A stretch of DNA of 64,000 nt. Origin: Stropharia rugosoannulata (taxonomy: Eukaryota > Basidiomycota > Agaricomycetes > Agaricales > Strophariaceae). The stretch lies in the NCBI GenBank assembly GCA_028532985.1, contig JANCIK010000014.1:1-64000 (forward strand). Direction: 5' to 3'. Below, piece after piece: positions 36,641 to 48,359 of this stretch (positions within the stretch are counted from its first letter, which is position 1; each line of letters starts with the position of its first letter). The position numbers and the translations under genes were made by a program. A model generated the notes under the pieces. The model was not told the DNA's origin, searched no databases, and worked only from the letters and a program-made list of their open reading frames with translations.

Positions 36641-39165
36641 GGATGGCTGGAATGAGCTGACTAAAGCATCTCAGCTATCTCCAACTTTAAGTTACTCTAC
36701 AAAATAATATGTAGTTAATTTCACAGTATTGTCTTCTGATTTTAAACTAGAAATTAGGTCGCTATGGAGTCACGCATGAGTGGGGGATTGGTTACTAATG
36801 CGATACCATGAGCTATTTCTCACCTCCGTCCCGCTTTCGTGTCTTTGTAGACCGTAAAATTCAGGGAGATTATATACTTGAGTTTCATAGAGCTCTTGCT
36901 GGTACACTGCAGTCCATAAAACTTACCGGCCCATCTCCAGCACCACCTTGCCACCTTTCGTTTTGTTTCTCCTTCATCCCCGTACGGACCACTTCCAATG
37001 AGGTATGGGTTCGCATTGAAACACAGAGGTGAGCCTTTGAGCCAGCTCACTGTTTGTTGCCAAAGACACGCCAAGCTGAGTGTAGCACTTTTGGCATGGT
37101 GGCAGTTCTAGTAGACAGGTAGATGATGCAGGAGCTGTACGGTGTCACAGCTTGTCTCGCTCCGCATATAGCGAGATTCTCGCCAGAAATTCTGGAAAAA
37201 TATATACTGTAGGGAGACATAGGGAGTACCTCTTTATGTATTTACTGGTAGTTCCGCCTACTGTGTGCATATGAATATAGTACGCTCTAAAGGGTCATTT
37301 CAGCCCTTTTTTTTACGCATTACCCGGCAGCTTGGGCACAAGGAAATTATATTCCCATTCGACTTTAGACTAGGGCTAGATGAAAGAATCATTTAATTTG
37401 TGCCACATTGTTTTGTAGCGGGGATATAAGGATGTGCTCCCCAAGCCATATCGCGTGAAACCGGACATCCGCCTGGATTTGGGCGGTTGTTAATAGCGGG
37501 AATGTTTTCCCCATACATTAAGCGTCCATTCTTTTTTTTTTATTTACAGTCAATAATGGCTATGGGAATGGAATAACACGGGGTACATGCAACCTTCCTG
37601 CAACCCCGTGTACGCGCTTCTGAACGCAAACACGTCAAATCCGATCGTGAAACGTACTTAAATACCTGGAGAACCTAATATAATACACCCATATATTACC
37701 CAAGTCAGAAGTAAGTATGTTTTATGCATACCGGTCGGCGTGCCAGTCTCTAATATCTATTTGCAGGCGAATGATGCATGGTGGTGACAATTTATTATTT
37801 GTAACCATAAATGTACTACATAATAAACTATATATAACTGACTTTATGAGCCCGGCATGCCTCTCAACAGTACTAAATGCGCCCCGCCCTGCGGAACGAT
37901 AAGTCGCGACCCCCTCACATGCTGGCAAAGACACTGTTGGGTAGCTGCTTTGTCAGCAACACTTTCCAGTGTCCACCACAGCGGCATAAACGGGAAGTCT
38001 AAACCCTGTATATTATTAACAGAATATCTGAGTTATTTAACACGTACGGACTCGCCTTTTAACCTGAAATAAACGAAATAAATTAATTGTGGTAGAGACT
38101 AGAGGCTAGAGTAAGCGTTCACCTCATTGACATAGCAATTTGGGTGATTAGCAAATCATGGACGGGGTGAGTAGCTGAAGGTCGAGACTTAACTTGGCGA
38201 AGCAGGCATCCAAAGATAACACTGATACACGTGCCCCTCTGCTGCACATTTAGTTGAGTGCATCACAGGCCGTCCTGTCTTCCGCTCTTGATCGCATTCA
38301 ATTCCTGACAATCAAACTGTTTGCCCAAGCAATATGTGGCTGCCGAAAAGGAAATATGAGTGACAAGGTTAATAACAGCGGCCGGCAGACCCAGAGAAAC
38401 AAGTGAGATGCAAGCCGAGATATGGTAATCCGGCGCTGGATGTTGTCCGCATGCTCAACCTGGACGGCGCCGAAGCGGAGTGAGGTAGGTGAGATTGGGT
38501 ACATTTGTGTTTAAACATACTTACCTCGTTGCTACTTGTTCTCGCCATCGCAGACCCGAGGTTTGGTTGAAACAGAGGCACAGTAAGCAAGTCCAAGGAC
38601 CAAGGTATGCCTGAACACGAAACGGCAAATCAAAAGTCAAGCAAGAATGGTCGCAGGCAGGAGGAGGTTGGTGAACGCACGGAACCAGGACACCGGAACG
38701 GAACGAACCTCGCGGAGATGGACAGTGCGCGTGGCGGCTCAAGTGTCGTGGAGGGCGTGAGGGTTTAAGACAATAAAACACGGGCGCCCAAGCAAGGGGG
38801 CATGGGCAAGGGCGCGCCGTGAGGGGCCGCACACATGCGCGGAGGGGATGGGACAGGGGACAGGGGACGAGCGACATGGAGGGGCTGTCCCGTCGTGACG
38901 GCATGCGGTCAGCAAGGGGTCAGGGGAAGCTCAGATGCGCAGAGGGGAAAGGATTGACTCGCATGCAGTGCGTGCAATATGCGACGAAAAGGACGGGTGA
39001 GCGCGGGACACTGACCAGGCTATCCCGAGGGACGGCGGCTGCAGCCAGCAGCGGGGGCGGGGGCACAGAGAATAGCAAGGGGGAACAGTTAAGACGAGGG
39101 GACAGGCGCTCCGTCATCGGCGGATGATGTCATAAGCGTGGGCCGCGCCTGATAGCTGGGAGGAA
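36641..39165. other. Mostly unassigned region
   Basis: An 84-codon minus-strand frame at 36820-37074 (YGDEGETKRKVARW) looks protein-like but I cannot place it. A 9-bp hairpin (ACACGGGGT with its complement, about 37576-37612) and a poly-T run near 37530 are present. The 38.5-39.1 kb segment is purine/GC-skewed with no clear gene. Confidence 0.35.
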
Positions 39166-39168
39166 GCC

Positions 39169-39702
39169 ATGCTGTGGAGCGTGCTGCGCAGTCGAGGAGC
39201 GAGAGAAGTCAGCAGCAGGCGCTGTGGTTGGGGCACTGTCTACAACAGCGGCGGCGGGCAAAATGCCGACGTGGAAGGGGTGGATATTTACAGTGCGGAC
39301 AGCCGGGGCCCGGGCCGGGGGAGTGCGGGCACTGTGGGTGACAATGAGCACGGGCCTGCGGGCACTGTTGGGCAGTGTGCGAGCACCGTGGTCAACAGGT
39401 GTTTTGTATATAAGGCGCTGAAGCGTGGTTTGTGGACCATGATACAACGGAGGTGGATGAAGGTAGGAATGCGGATGCAAAAAGGCATGGTTGTACTGTG
39501 TTCTTGCTCGGCAGGGGCATGTTATGTAAATTCGCCGCATCATCAACATGCTTCGCTGATTCAACTGCTACTCGTGCCCATGGGAGACCGGGAGTACCTA
39601 CTCGCATTCAATCCATCTGAGCTTGCTGTTGGGAGAGCTGGTGTCGATTGCTGGAAGAGTAAGCAGAGGAGATCATATACCGGCGAAGCTGTGCAAAGAT
39701 AA
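39169..39702 (+). CDS. Uncharacterised open frame, 177 codons
   Basis: The ATG at 39169 opens MLWSVLRSRGAREVSSRRCG. The longest plus-strand frame locally, without introns. Composition is Gly/Arg/Val-rich and partly repetitive (repeats of AGTVG-like words); no family motif. It stops just before the MITE at 39716. It may be non-coding. Confidence 0.2.
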   Translation: MLWSVLRSRGAREVSSRRCGWGTVYNSGGGQNADVEGVDIYSADSRGPGRGSAGTVGDNEHGPAGTVGQCASTVVNRCFVYKALKRGLWTMIQRRWMKVGMRMQKGMVVLCSCSAGACYVNSPHHQHASLIQLLLVPMGDREYLLAFNPSELAVGRAGVDCWKSKQRRSYTGEAVQR

Positions 39703-39715
39703 ACAAATCAAGTGA

Positions 39716-40299
39716 CACGGCGGACATTCAATTGTTAGGTTGCAGAGGTATTTGTCATGTTGTGCCGGGAAATGTATTGCTGTTAACTCCTAAGCAGTCA
39801 CATGTACGTCACAGTTTACGTCACATCTCCTTGCTAGAGTCACGCTAGAAACTCGATTCACGGAATTTCAGAAAGGGGAAACTGCTTTTTGCATACATTA
39901 TGACTGTTTTCTAGTACAGTACATTGAATAAAAATGAGTAGATAAAGCACTAACCGCCGAAATGTAAGACACATAAATTCAAAGTTGATGACAGTAAAAA
40001 AACATAAAGTAAGGAAAAAATGAGGGATACCATCATCAACTTTGAATTTATGTGTCTGACTTCAGCGGTTAGGGATTTAGCTACTTATTATTACTCAGTG
40101 TACTGTACTAGAACACAGTCATAATGTATGCAAAAAGCAGTTTGCCCTTTCTGAAATTCCGTGAATTCTCTAGTGTGATAGCAAGGGGATGTGACGTACA
40201 CTGTGACGTGCATGTGACTGCTTACGAGTTAACAGCAATACATTTCCCGGCACAACATGACAAATACCTCGGCAACCTAACAGTTGAATGTCCGCCGTG
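39716..40299. mobile_element. Palindromic MITE with CACGG...CCGTG ends and TGA duplication
   Basis: Two arms of about 270 bp (39716-39992 and about 40034-40299) are near-complete reverse complements around a spacer of about 40 bp. The ends read CACGGCGGACATTCAA and its complement. Direct repeat TGA flanks it (39713-39715 and 40300-40302). CAC/GTG termini with a 3-bp duplication suggest mobilisation by a CACTA-type transposase. No coding capacity. Confidence 0.8.
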
Positions 40300-40302
40300 T
40301 GA

Positions 40303-41340
40303 TGAACAATGGGAGGTATTTTGATTGATGTTACCATAGGTTCGTCGGGGAGTAGGTAATTAAATCAACGAGGAAAGTTTGTACATTCCTCGAGCCGGCC
40401 CCCGATGGGTAGATTATGAGGGTGCCGAGAGGTGCCAACCTGTAATGACTTGAATCCAATTATAGACAAATGTAAATCAAAAGAAAAGCTGTGCCTGAGG
40501 CCTGAGGCCTGAAGGGTCGATTCCTGCCTTTCATAAAACAAATATACCTACATGCGCCATGATAATGCGTCTCATGGTTTTTATTTACCGTTGTAGAAAA
40601 GCGCTCAGCCCACTGTTGTAGAGCGTAATAGGATACATGGATACCTTTTGACTAGCCTAATCAGGACAAGGCACTCAGATCGGGGTATTTGAATGGACAA
40701 GTGTGATTTGTTCAACCACAAAATAATATAGATGATGCGAACAAATTCAATTGCTTTCAAGATAGCACTGCTTAATAGTTAAACTGAAAGGAGGTCAGCC
40801 TCTAAACCCTAAATTAATCATTGTATATGACCTTTTTATCCTTCGAGTAACAGTAAATAGTCTGTTTATATGTTGCTAGAATATCTCTGGTCATCGACGG
40901 TGTTTGATATGTCAAATATGACAATCAATTGATCAAGCAGTGATCCTTTCTTCCTGACTATGAAAATTTGTTTATCTCCCAACATTTGATTCATCACTTT
41001 AAAATGATGCCACAAAGCTCCAGGACACTGCGGTGGTTCATAACAATCATGTTTAATCAATAGAAACTATAAAGCCAGAAGCAGCTGAGTCTAACAGTGA
41101 CCCATCTCCTAAATGTCTACCGCGCCAAACAAAACACTTTTAAACATTTTTCTCACTGGTTAGGATTTAAACAACTGCCTTTCTATACTAACATACGCCT
41201 TTTAGGAGCGTATACATATATATATCCCGGAACATTATATATTTATTGTGAGCAATTTCGCCTGACAACTAGATACCCAGTTTATGACACCTTACAGTAA
41301 CCCGAAACAAGACAAAGAGCAGCCTTGTAACTTTTACCAT
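40303..41340. other. AT-rich intergenic region
   Basis: No gene, repeat or RNA recognised. A single telomere-like word near 40804 (taaaccctaaa) is isolated. Confidence 0.4.
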
Positions 41341-41341
41341 A

Positions 41342-42303
41342 ATGTCATTGTATGCTCTGAACGTAGTCCAAGCGGCCATGATATGGATTTTCTTTCTCCA
41401 GTACACAAATAGAGCCTCGGTGGCAAAAGGCAAACATCCAGGTAACGCCATAGGTTTATCTGCACGGATACTGTATCTGGGTCTAACGCCTAGAGAAAAG
41501 CAAACCTGGCCAAAACTATTGCGATGGATGATGCCCTTGTGCTCGTAACTTCAGCTTTCCTGGCACACATACTGCTGGTGAGTAACAAGGATATGAATAT
41601 TTATCCCCATGGCTTATTCTGGAATCTGTGTTGAGAGATATGGAGATGCTATCACATCTGGGGCCGTTCTGTTCGCATTATACTAGTGCCGTGTCTGTTT
41701 TGTCTTTGTTACGTGAGTACAGTCCAGACGTGATGCAAGTCGATTCCTTTGATCTAAGCAAATGCCTAGATAATTGTTTATGGCACCTCCTTCAGTTTAA
41801 CCATTGCCAGTAACAGCACTTCTACCATCAACCGCGTCTGGTTGTCCATATGTGTTTACTTGATTAGCGTCACAACAGCTATGGCGACAGCACTGATCAT
41901 CTACCGCATATCATCATTTTCACGAGGTCGACCGCTGATATCATTAAATCAGCATTTTTGGTACATCATTGAACTGCTTCTGCAGTGCTGTGGCCTTTGT
42001 GTAATCACAGGATTTGCCTATGCGACGTCATTGGTGGTGGAACACTGATTTGCTCCTGTTGGCAATGGGAAGTCAACAACAAATGTTTCGGCTAGTGATA
42101 TTCTGAATGTCTTGTTTTTCTTTGCTGTGGTAAGTCGCTGATGCTAGAAGACATCCCGCACATGCTGAGAAGCATCATAGGGAGCGGTACCCACTATGAT
42201 GGTGGCTCGCATATCGCTAACTTCTCAGGCCCCTGGTAATTCTGTCGTGACTCATATGACCGGACATGATGGAGCTAATATACACGCGGGCGTTGCTGGA
42301 TGA
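41342..42303 (+). pseudogene. 7TM (serpentine) membrane protein, decayed paralogue
   Basis: Plus-strand exons of an Agaricomycete seven-helix protein. Early helices: MSLYALNVVQAAMIWIFF (41342) and MDDALVLVTSAFLAHILL (41524-41577). A later exon reads VWLSICVYLISVTTAMATAL, then IIYRISSFSRGR and FWYIIELLLQCCGLCVITGF, the helix 5-6 pattern. An in-frame TGA lies at 42046-42048, after LVVEH, and the same frame resumes with FAPVGNGKS and ILNVLFFFAV. The last exon (from about 42184) reads GAVPTMMVARISLTSQ and ends at 42301-42303. The middle exons between 41580 and 41840 do not join cleanly. The layout parallels the intact minus-strand gene at 42551-43706. Likely a broken duplicate, unless the TGA is read through or is an error. 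Confidence 0.55.
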
Positions 42304-42550
42304 ACGTTCTATATAGCTATTTCCCAGAAAGCGGAGATTTTTTGAATGATATGCCTTTTGTTGTATCAACTCTCGACGATATTACATTACTTAGTAGAGT
42401 ACGTATTCGTTAAATACAGTTGGAGTTGGTGTCGAGACAACACTGTTAAACTGCAGACTTCTTCTCTTCTTTGGTTGTGTACGTTGTCTGAGAAAGATTG
42501 TCCTCCAATTCTCCTCGAGAGCTCTGAAGGCTATTCCCGAGCTGATTAAA

Positions 42551-43706
42551 CTAGAGGGTAATCAAGTGCGCGGTATTCAAGATCACTCCCGTGGATGTGG
42601 TACCTGAAGTCAGCGCAATCCGAGAAACCATGAGCATCGGTGCTATTCCCTGTGTGGAGTAACACATTAAGCAATGCTGTCCAGTCATCTATCCCTCGTC
42701 CGTACTTACCGTTGCAAGAATGGTAAAATATATTGAATAAGACGCAACAACAAAAATCGAGTCATGGTTAGGCGGCACAGTAGCCAGTATAATCGTGACT
42801 ATTGCCTGGAAAAGCACCACGACGGAATATACGGCCCCAGACTGGACAACGATTTGGATTATGGTGTAGAACCGCTGTGTGCTGAGCGAGCCGTGACGGA
42901 TCTCCTTCAAGGAGGATGTGATCTTTCGACAGATAATGTACGTCGCCGACAGACTGGTTACGGCGGTAACTGACGCGAGGCCGCCGCTTGTTGCGTTGAC
43001 TGCCTGCGCTACGTGCTTCGTCGTTGGGTCTTGCGTGTCTGCAATCCAGTCGATCATTACTGATGCAAAGAATAGTGCTATGTAGAGTTAGCTCGCGCCG
43101 TACGACCGTGCGATGCAATCAGCGACTCACCTATCTCGAATGAATAAAGGATGAACGGGATACACATCCACTGCAACGACCCTTGTACCATGTTAAAGCA
43201 GCGCTGATGACGTTCAGCCCGAGCGGTGCAAATAGAATACACTAACTTACCAGTAATGCATCGGCAATTAGGTACGTCAGGTTCGTCAAAATATTCAGCG
43301 ACATAGTTGCGCCGAAGCTCTCCGTTTGAAGCGACAGAAAGACGGAGAGGCAGGTGTCGCTCTCGTAGACGAACGCCCGTGTGGTCATCTGCCACTGCAG
43401 GGAAAGGGTGACGAGCGTGATGGAGAATAGCGTCGACAGGGTGATGATGATTATACGGATGTGTTTGTGCTTTCTCGCGGCTGCAGACGTGGTCAGATGT
43501 ACTGCGCGAGCTGGGCAGAGCGATACGCACCGTACAGGTAAATAGTTGCAGCAAATATCACCGTGTACATTCCTATCATTTTCAGTCAATCCTACATATT
43601 AGAGAGGCGTCGTGCACTCACCAAAGAACAACACGTACAAGACGGTTCCTTTCAACTGCGGCCCAAGGATTTCTAGCTGGAATGAGACTGGTAGATCACT
43701 AGTCAT
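42551..43706 (-). CDS. 7TM (serpentine) membrane protein
   Basis: Start ATG at 43704-43706 (MTSDLPVSFQLEILG). The exons contribute successive hydrophobic helices: LKGTVLYVLFFG; MYTVIFAATIYLY; HIRIIIITLSTLFSITLV; ILTNLTYLIADALL; MVQGSLQWMCIPFILYSF; TAVTSLSATYIICRKI; RFYTIIQIVVQSGAVYSVV; FVVASYSIYFTILAT. The final exon reads GIAPMLMVSRIALTSG and stops at 42551-42553. Six short GT-AG introns join in frame. The architecture (seven helices, I-A-P-x-L-x-V-x-R motif near the end) matches a large unnamed family of Agaricomycete integral membrane proteins. Ligand and function unknown. It converges on its decayed paralogue with about 250 bp between stops. Confidence 0.7.
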
Positions 43707-44250
43707 GTTGACACCGTGAATCACAAAGGAGACAGACTTGCTATATAAACCCGAGCGCAGATGCCTACCCAGTAGGAAAAGTGATAGTGAGTGCCAGGGC
43801 GGTGCACCCCACCATGCGGGGTGCTTCCATACCCTCGGGGCATATGAATGGCAGACTGATAAGAATCGCGCTTCCTTGATTGCTAACATGACGCATTTTG
43901 GAAGGAGAGGTGACAGGTCCAAGATAGCGACACACCTATCGCCTTGATGTCTCTTGAAACAGGAATCAGCACGAAATAGGTTCAATTGTCTTGAACCAGT
44001 CGTAGTATCTCCCTGTAGAACTACATTAGCTATTCGGTCTAATTGAAATGGGAGATTTAATTAGTTCTTGTACGCAGCAGTTGTACCTTTAGCACCATGT
44101 CGTGCTATCTATGCAACGGTCTTAGAATGGTCCCGCAAATGGGAGACCATGATGGTCTACGATCCCGCTCAAATTTGATAAAAAGAACTTCGTGCTTCGT
44201 CATTAAACATCATCTCTAGATTCTATACATCTCCTCTCGTACCTACCGCA
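43707..44250. other. Intergenic region
   Basis: Presumed promoter of the minus-strand 7TM gene. No other feature seen. Confidence 0.4.
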
Positions 44251-45162
44251 TCAAGGGCGCATGTACCTCGCCCACCCCGCCGGCCTGACCTCCGATTCAT
44301 GCATCGCCCACGCGCCGCCCTCCTGCTCGCGCAGCCATATAACAGCTCGCGCCATATCTTCTAACGCCGCGCGAATCTCCGCCACCCTCCCCACAGGCCC
44401 ACTCGCCGAGGTCAGCGCAGCGCCCGCAGTAACAGGCGTGCGCACCGTGCCCACACTCATACTCTCTAGCTCGAGCTGCAGGTCGGCCATCTGCCTGCGC
44501 AGCATGGCGAGCCGTGCGTGGATCTCCTGTTGTCGGGGCGTTGCTCCGCGGGAGAAGGCGAGGGTCCGGGTGCGAGCCATTGCAAGTACCAGTGTGTCTG
44601 CGGCGGTTGTGGGTGTTGGCGGGGACGGCGTGCGTGAGGGCGCAAGTGCCGCGAAGCCTAGAGCGGCGGAGAGAGGTACCGGGTCCGGGGCGGGGGGAAG
44701 TACCCTGTGGCGGCGAAGATGAGGAGTGGGGCGACAATGGGCGAGATGACGGGGTGTAGCTGGCGCTGAATGAGCAGCAGTGTGGATCCAGGTGGACGGG
44801 GCCCTTGGGGGATGATGTGGCCTGTACCGAGCGGAGGCGGGGTCGGGGTGGGCACCGGCGCCTGTGCCGACCTTTGTGCACCGTCGTTCTGGGGTTCACT
44901 GCGGCCAAGGGCATGGAGGCCTGAGCCATCGCAGCAGCAGAAGGTGATATCGGCAATATACCGCGCTTGACGTCGCCGGTGAAGGTCTTGCTAGGGTGGG
45001 GTGGGCTATGGCACCGATGGCAGGGATGGACAGGGCGCGGGAGAGGCGGCACTGTGCCATGGCGCCCGAAACGAGCATATTACAGTGGAAGGTGAGGCGC
45101 TTGCGCGCAGTCACACGACGGCGGTGGATGAATATGACGAGTAGGGCCGCAAGGGTGAGGAA

Positions 45163-47571
45163 CATCACGAAAAAGACTTTTGATCGGAGGGCACTTTAGG
45201 AAAGTGCAATCAGATCATCAATTGATGGGGCCTTTAACTACTTTAGGACGTCATGAGATGCCTTGGCATGTCCTGGCATGCCCTGGCATGCTTTGAATTT
45301 CCATGCAACGTGGGGAAATAAAGCCAGCTTGAACAACTTTTCCCACCTTCATTGTTGATTTTCAAACAATAAAATGATACACATTCTGTGGGTGACATGC
45401 CAATTCAAGTACTTCAAATAGTCCGATAATTTGATTATGTAAGCCTATCCAATATCGCACTAAGTCGACTAAGTCCTCTAAGTTCACTTGCACTTCACTC
45501 TCATGTTCCCCACTCCCCTTCCTCAACTTTTCTTGTATGCTTAGGCTCTACTCTACTCAGGCAGTCCTTTGTGGCTGCTACTTTGTTAGATCTGGTCTAG
45601 AACTTGGGTTTATGTCAGGAGGGCAAATGTGGATGGAATAGGCCCATCCATATAGAGATTGCTGTATATCGTCGGAATGGTTTACCGCATTATCAAACGG
45701 TTTTTTGGTGCGTCTTCAGTTCATTTATACGTTTCTAACGCATCCAAGAACATCCATAACGAAGCAGTATTCGACGCGAGAACTGGTGATCATTTTGGGA
45801 CCCCTATTGGAATATATCACTATTTTCTTTCTTTTCTGTTTCTTCCGAACCCTCGGTCACCCCAGCTTCATAATGTGGGCAATTATGCGATTCTAACGAG
45901 CCCAAGACCGAAGATTTTGGTTGTCTGGAAGGCCAGAACCAGCTATGTCTCTCTCCTTCCCCTGTTTTCCGATGTTTTATCGATTTTAAAGGTATGTGTT
46001 GGGTTTATTGCATCGTTCTTTTCACATATGAGCTCCTGGGCATTAGGGCGTTCTATAGAGCCCTTGAACAATTGATTCTGACGCCTGGAAGCCATCCAAC
46101 CATGATGTGCTCCTCCTGCCCCTGGACTGCCTCTGCTTGAAAGTACCATAACTCCGGACACTGGCCACCTATATCCTCAATTCCTTTTGCACCTTCAAGA
46201 CCATCTTAGTCCTCTGCCAACCGTCTCCAAGATCATGCCAAATCATCCAGTACTTGCCAAGTATCATCTTATAGGTGTCAAGTCCCCCTAGGATGCATTT
46301 TCCCTCATATATCTGTCAATACCCGGCCAAACAGTATGATCTTTGCATTTCCTGGTTCGTCTCATTAATACCTATCCAACAGTACCATTCATTGCATGAT
46401 TTGACGAGTTTAAGGGCGATCTCACTCTGTGTGTCCTCCTTCCCCTAGATGGGACAAATTAATTCATAGGTGCGCTTCTAGATATCCTGAGTGTCTCAAA
46501 CTTTGGGAAAACTTACTCAACCACATAAGGTACCTGCTCCTGCAACGGATTAATTTTTGGGGCAACCAAGCGTCCTTCATCTCAAGTTGCTAGTCAACTT
46601 CGGATTTTTGAGGTATTTCTTTGATTCTGACATAGGTTCGTCTCCAATCTCCTTAATTCTTTCTATGATGAACTCACCTTAATTGTAGCTTTCTAACGAG
46701 CCCTCAAACGCTATATATCGTTGCTTGGAATCCAAAAATCCGCCATGTGCTCCTCCTCCCCCTCCCTCCTCCAGGTAAAGTACTTCATATCTTGGGTTCC
46801 AGTTCATATTTTTGGCTAATTCTTTTTGGAGTCTTTTACTATAGATATGTATCGACTAATTGACCAGTTTATGGCGTCCGATACGCCCTCAATATCCGAT
46901 GTCCCTATTGACCATATGACTACTATTGCAGACTTATATATCATCTCCCTCCTTCAATTTTCAACAAAGGCTTTCGCAACTTGGCATGTTTATTTACCAT
47001 TTATGTGGGGTTTGAACGCGTTCCTTACACAAATTTTGAGACTCCTGGATGCCTGTGAGTAGCCATGTCCTCCTCCATCTCCCTGTCTTGGACTAATTTT
47101 GCTCTAAGTCAGGAACTACTTCTTCAATTGCGTCGCTGTTTTTTGGAGCTTCTTCGCATTAATTCTGGCTTTCTAACGAGCCCCTGAACGCGTTATTCCG
47201 AGCAGAATTACCCTCTTCATAAGCGCCCTATCACTGTGTTGTATTATATGTATCTACATGAATACTGTATTATCTAGTGTAGTTAGAGTCAATATATAAC
47301 TTGTTTTTTATAAGAAGTTTGAATAGTACTTGTTAAATGGCATTATATATAAACATCTTTGAATGATACAAGGCCCATCTGGTGGATCCTAGGATGCCTT
47401 GAGCTGCCCTGGATTGCCTTGGGAAAGTTGTACCTGGTTGTTTGCAGAGGGACCTTGCCCTGAGTGCACCTAAGGGCCCTGGCTGCTTTGCATGCCCTGG
47501 CTGCCTTAGGATCTCTAAGGCTGTGCCAGGGAGATACAAAGCCCCTGGGGACAAAAGTCATTTTCCTGATG
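45163..47571. mobile_element. 2.4-kb non-autonomous TIR element, copy 2
   Basis: Same family as 17672-20062. The terminal inverted repeat is CATCACGAAAAAGACTTTTG against CATCAGGAAAATGACTTTTG. The flanking dinucleotide is AA (45161-45162 and 47572-47573). Removing the element and one AA rejoins the host transmembrane helix in frame. Compared with copy 1 it has one extra unit of the short CCTGGCATGC repeat near 45270. Confidence 0.85.
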
Positions 47572-47639
47572 AAGAGGAGGGCACCGAGGATGCCCCCCAC
47601 AACTGCAGCAAGGTTGGTACACTGCTGCTTGACCGCAGA

Positions 47640-48000
47640 CACTGCAAAAAAAAAGGGTAACGACTATTGTTACCAAAGTAACCGATTTGGGAAAAAGGTA
47701 GTCCAGTCGGTGGTGTAACCGATATCTAGTTACAAACTGTAGTAGCACCAATTGATACAAAAAAAATGTAACCTATTTATGTTACCTGAAAAACCGACAC
47801 TTCGGGCTACCTAGGTAGCCAGTAGGGTTACATTTTAAAAGTACCAAGAAATGCTACTTGGACGTAACATATGTAGATACATTCGCTTGTTACCCCAAAA
47901 AGTAGAATCAAATTCTACACAAAAGTAGCATCTGAAGTTACTTTAGAAAGCACAAGTTACATTGTATATGTAACCTAATGATCTACATTGAAATCCTTGA
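47640..48000. repeat. CACTA left end: TIR and GTAAC/GTTAC subterminal repeats
   Basis: GTAAC or its complement occurs repeatedly, for example GGGTAACGACTATTGTTACC next to the terminal repeat, and GGTAGCC/TACATTTT-like words further in. Such arrays are the usual binding sites for the element's own transposition proteins. Confidence 0.75.
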
Positions 48001-48359
48001 AGAAACGAGTCAGTCGAAGAAACGAGTCAATCTTAGGTGCTCATCAGTCTATCTTGAAGTCAACAAAAATATCACGAAAAACCGTTCAGATTGGTGCATG
48101 GATTACAACTAAGTATAGATTGATGCTCTGATCGATCTTATTCTACTCCACTCCGAGGATTCGCGTAGATGTGAAGCATAAGGGGCTAGCCTTTGTGAGG
48201 ATTGTGAGTAAAGCGAGTGTAAAAAACGTGCCAGCCTACGTGCCTAATCAACTTTTAATTTATCATGTATGCCACACATCGCCTTAGTTACGATGGCAAA
48301 TCTCCTCTGCCACTTTATTTAATATAGTTCGTTGTAATTTCCCTACTCCATGTTGCACT

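Noticed and set aside
37260..38100. Possible solo LTR
   Set aside because: No matching TG...CA ends, primer-binding site or target duplication could be found.
40500..40545. B-box-like GGTCGATTCC suggesting a tRNA
   Set aside because: No A box or cloverleaf upstream.
40800..40815. Interstitial telomere word
   Set aside because: A single isolated unit, expected by chance in AT-rich DNA.
44297..45052. 251-codon minus-strand frame rich in His/Pro/Arg
   Set aside because: It overlaps the membrane-protein tail in another frame and has shadow-like composition.
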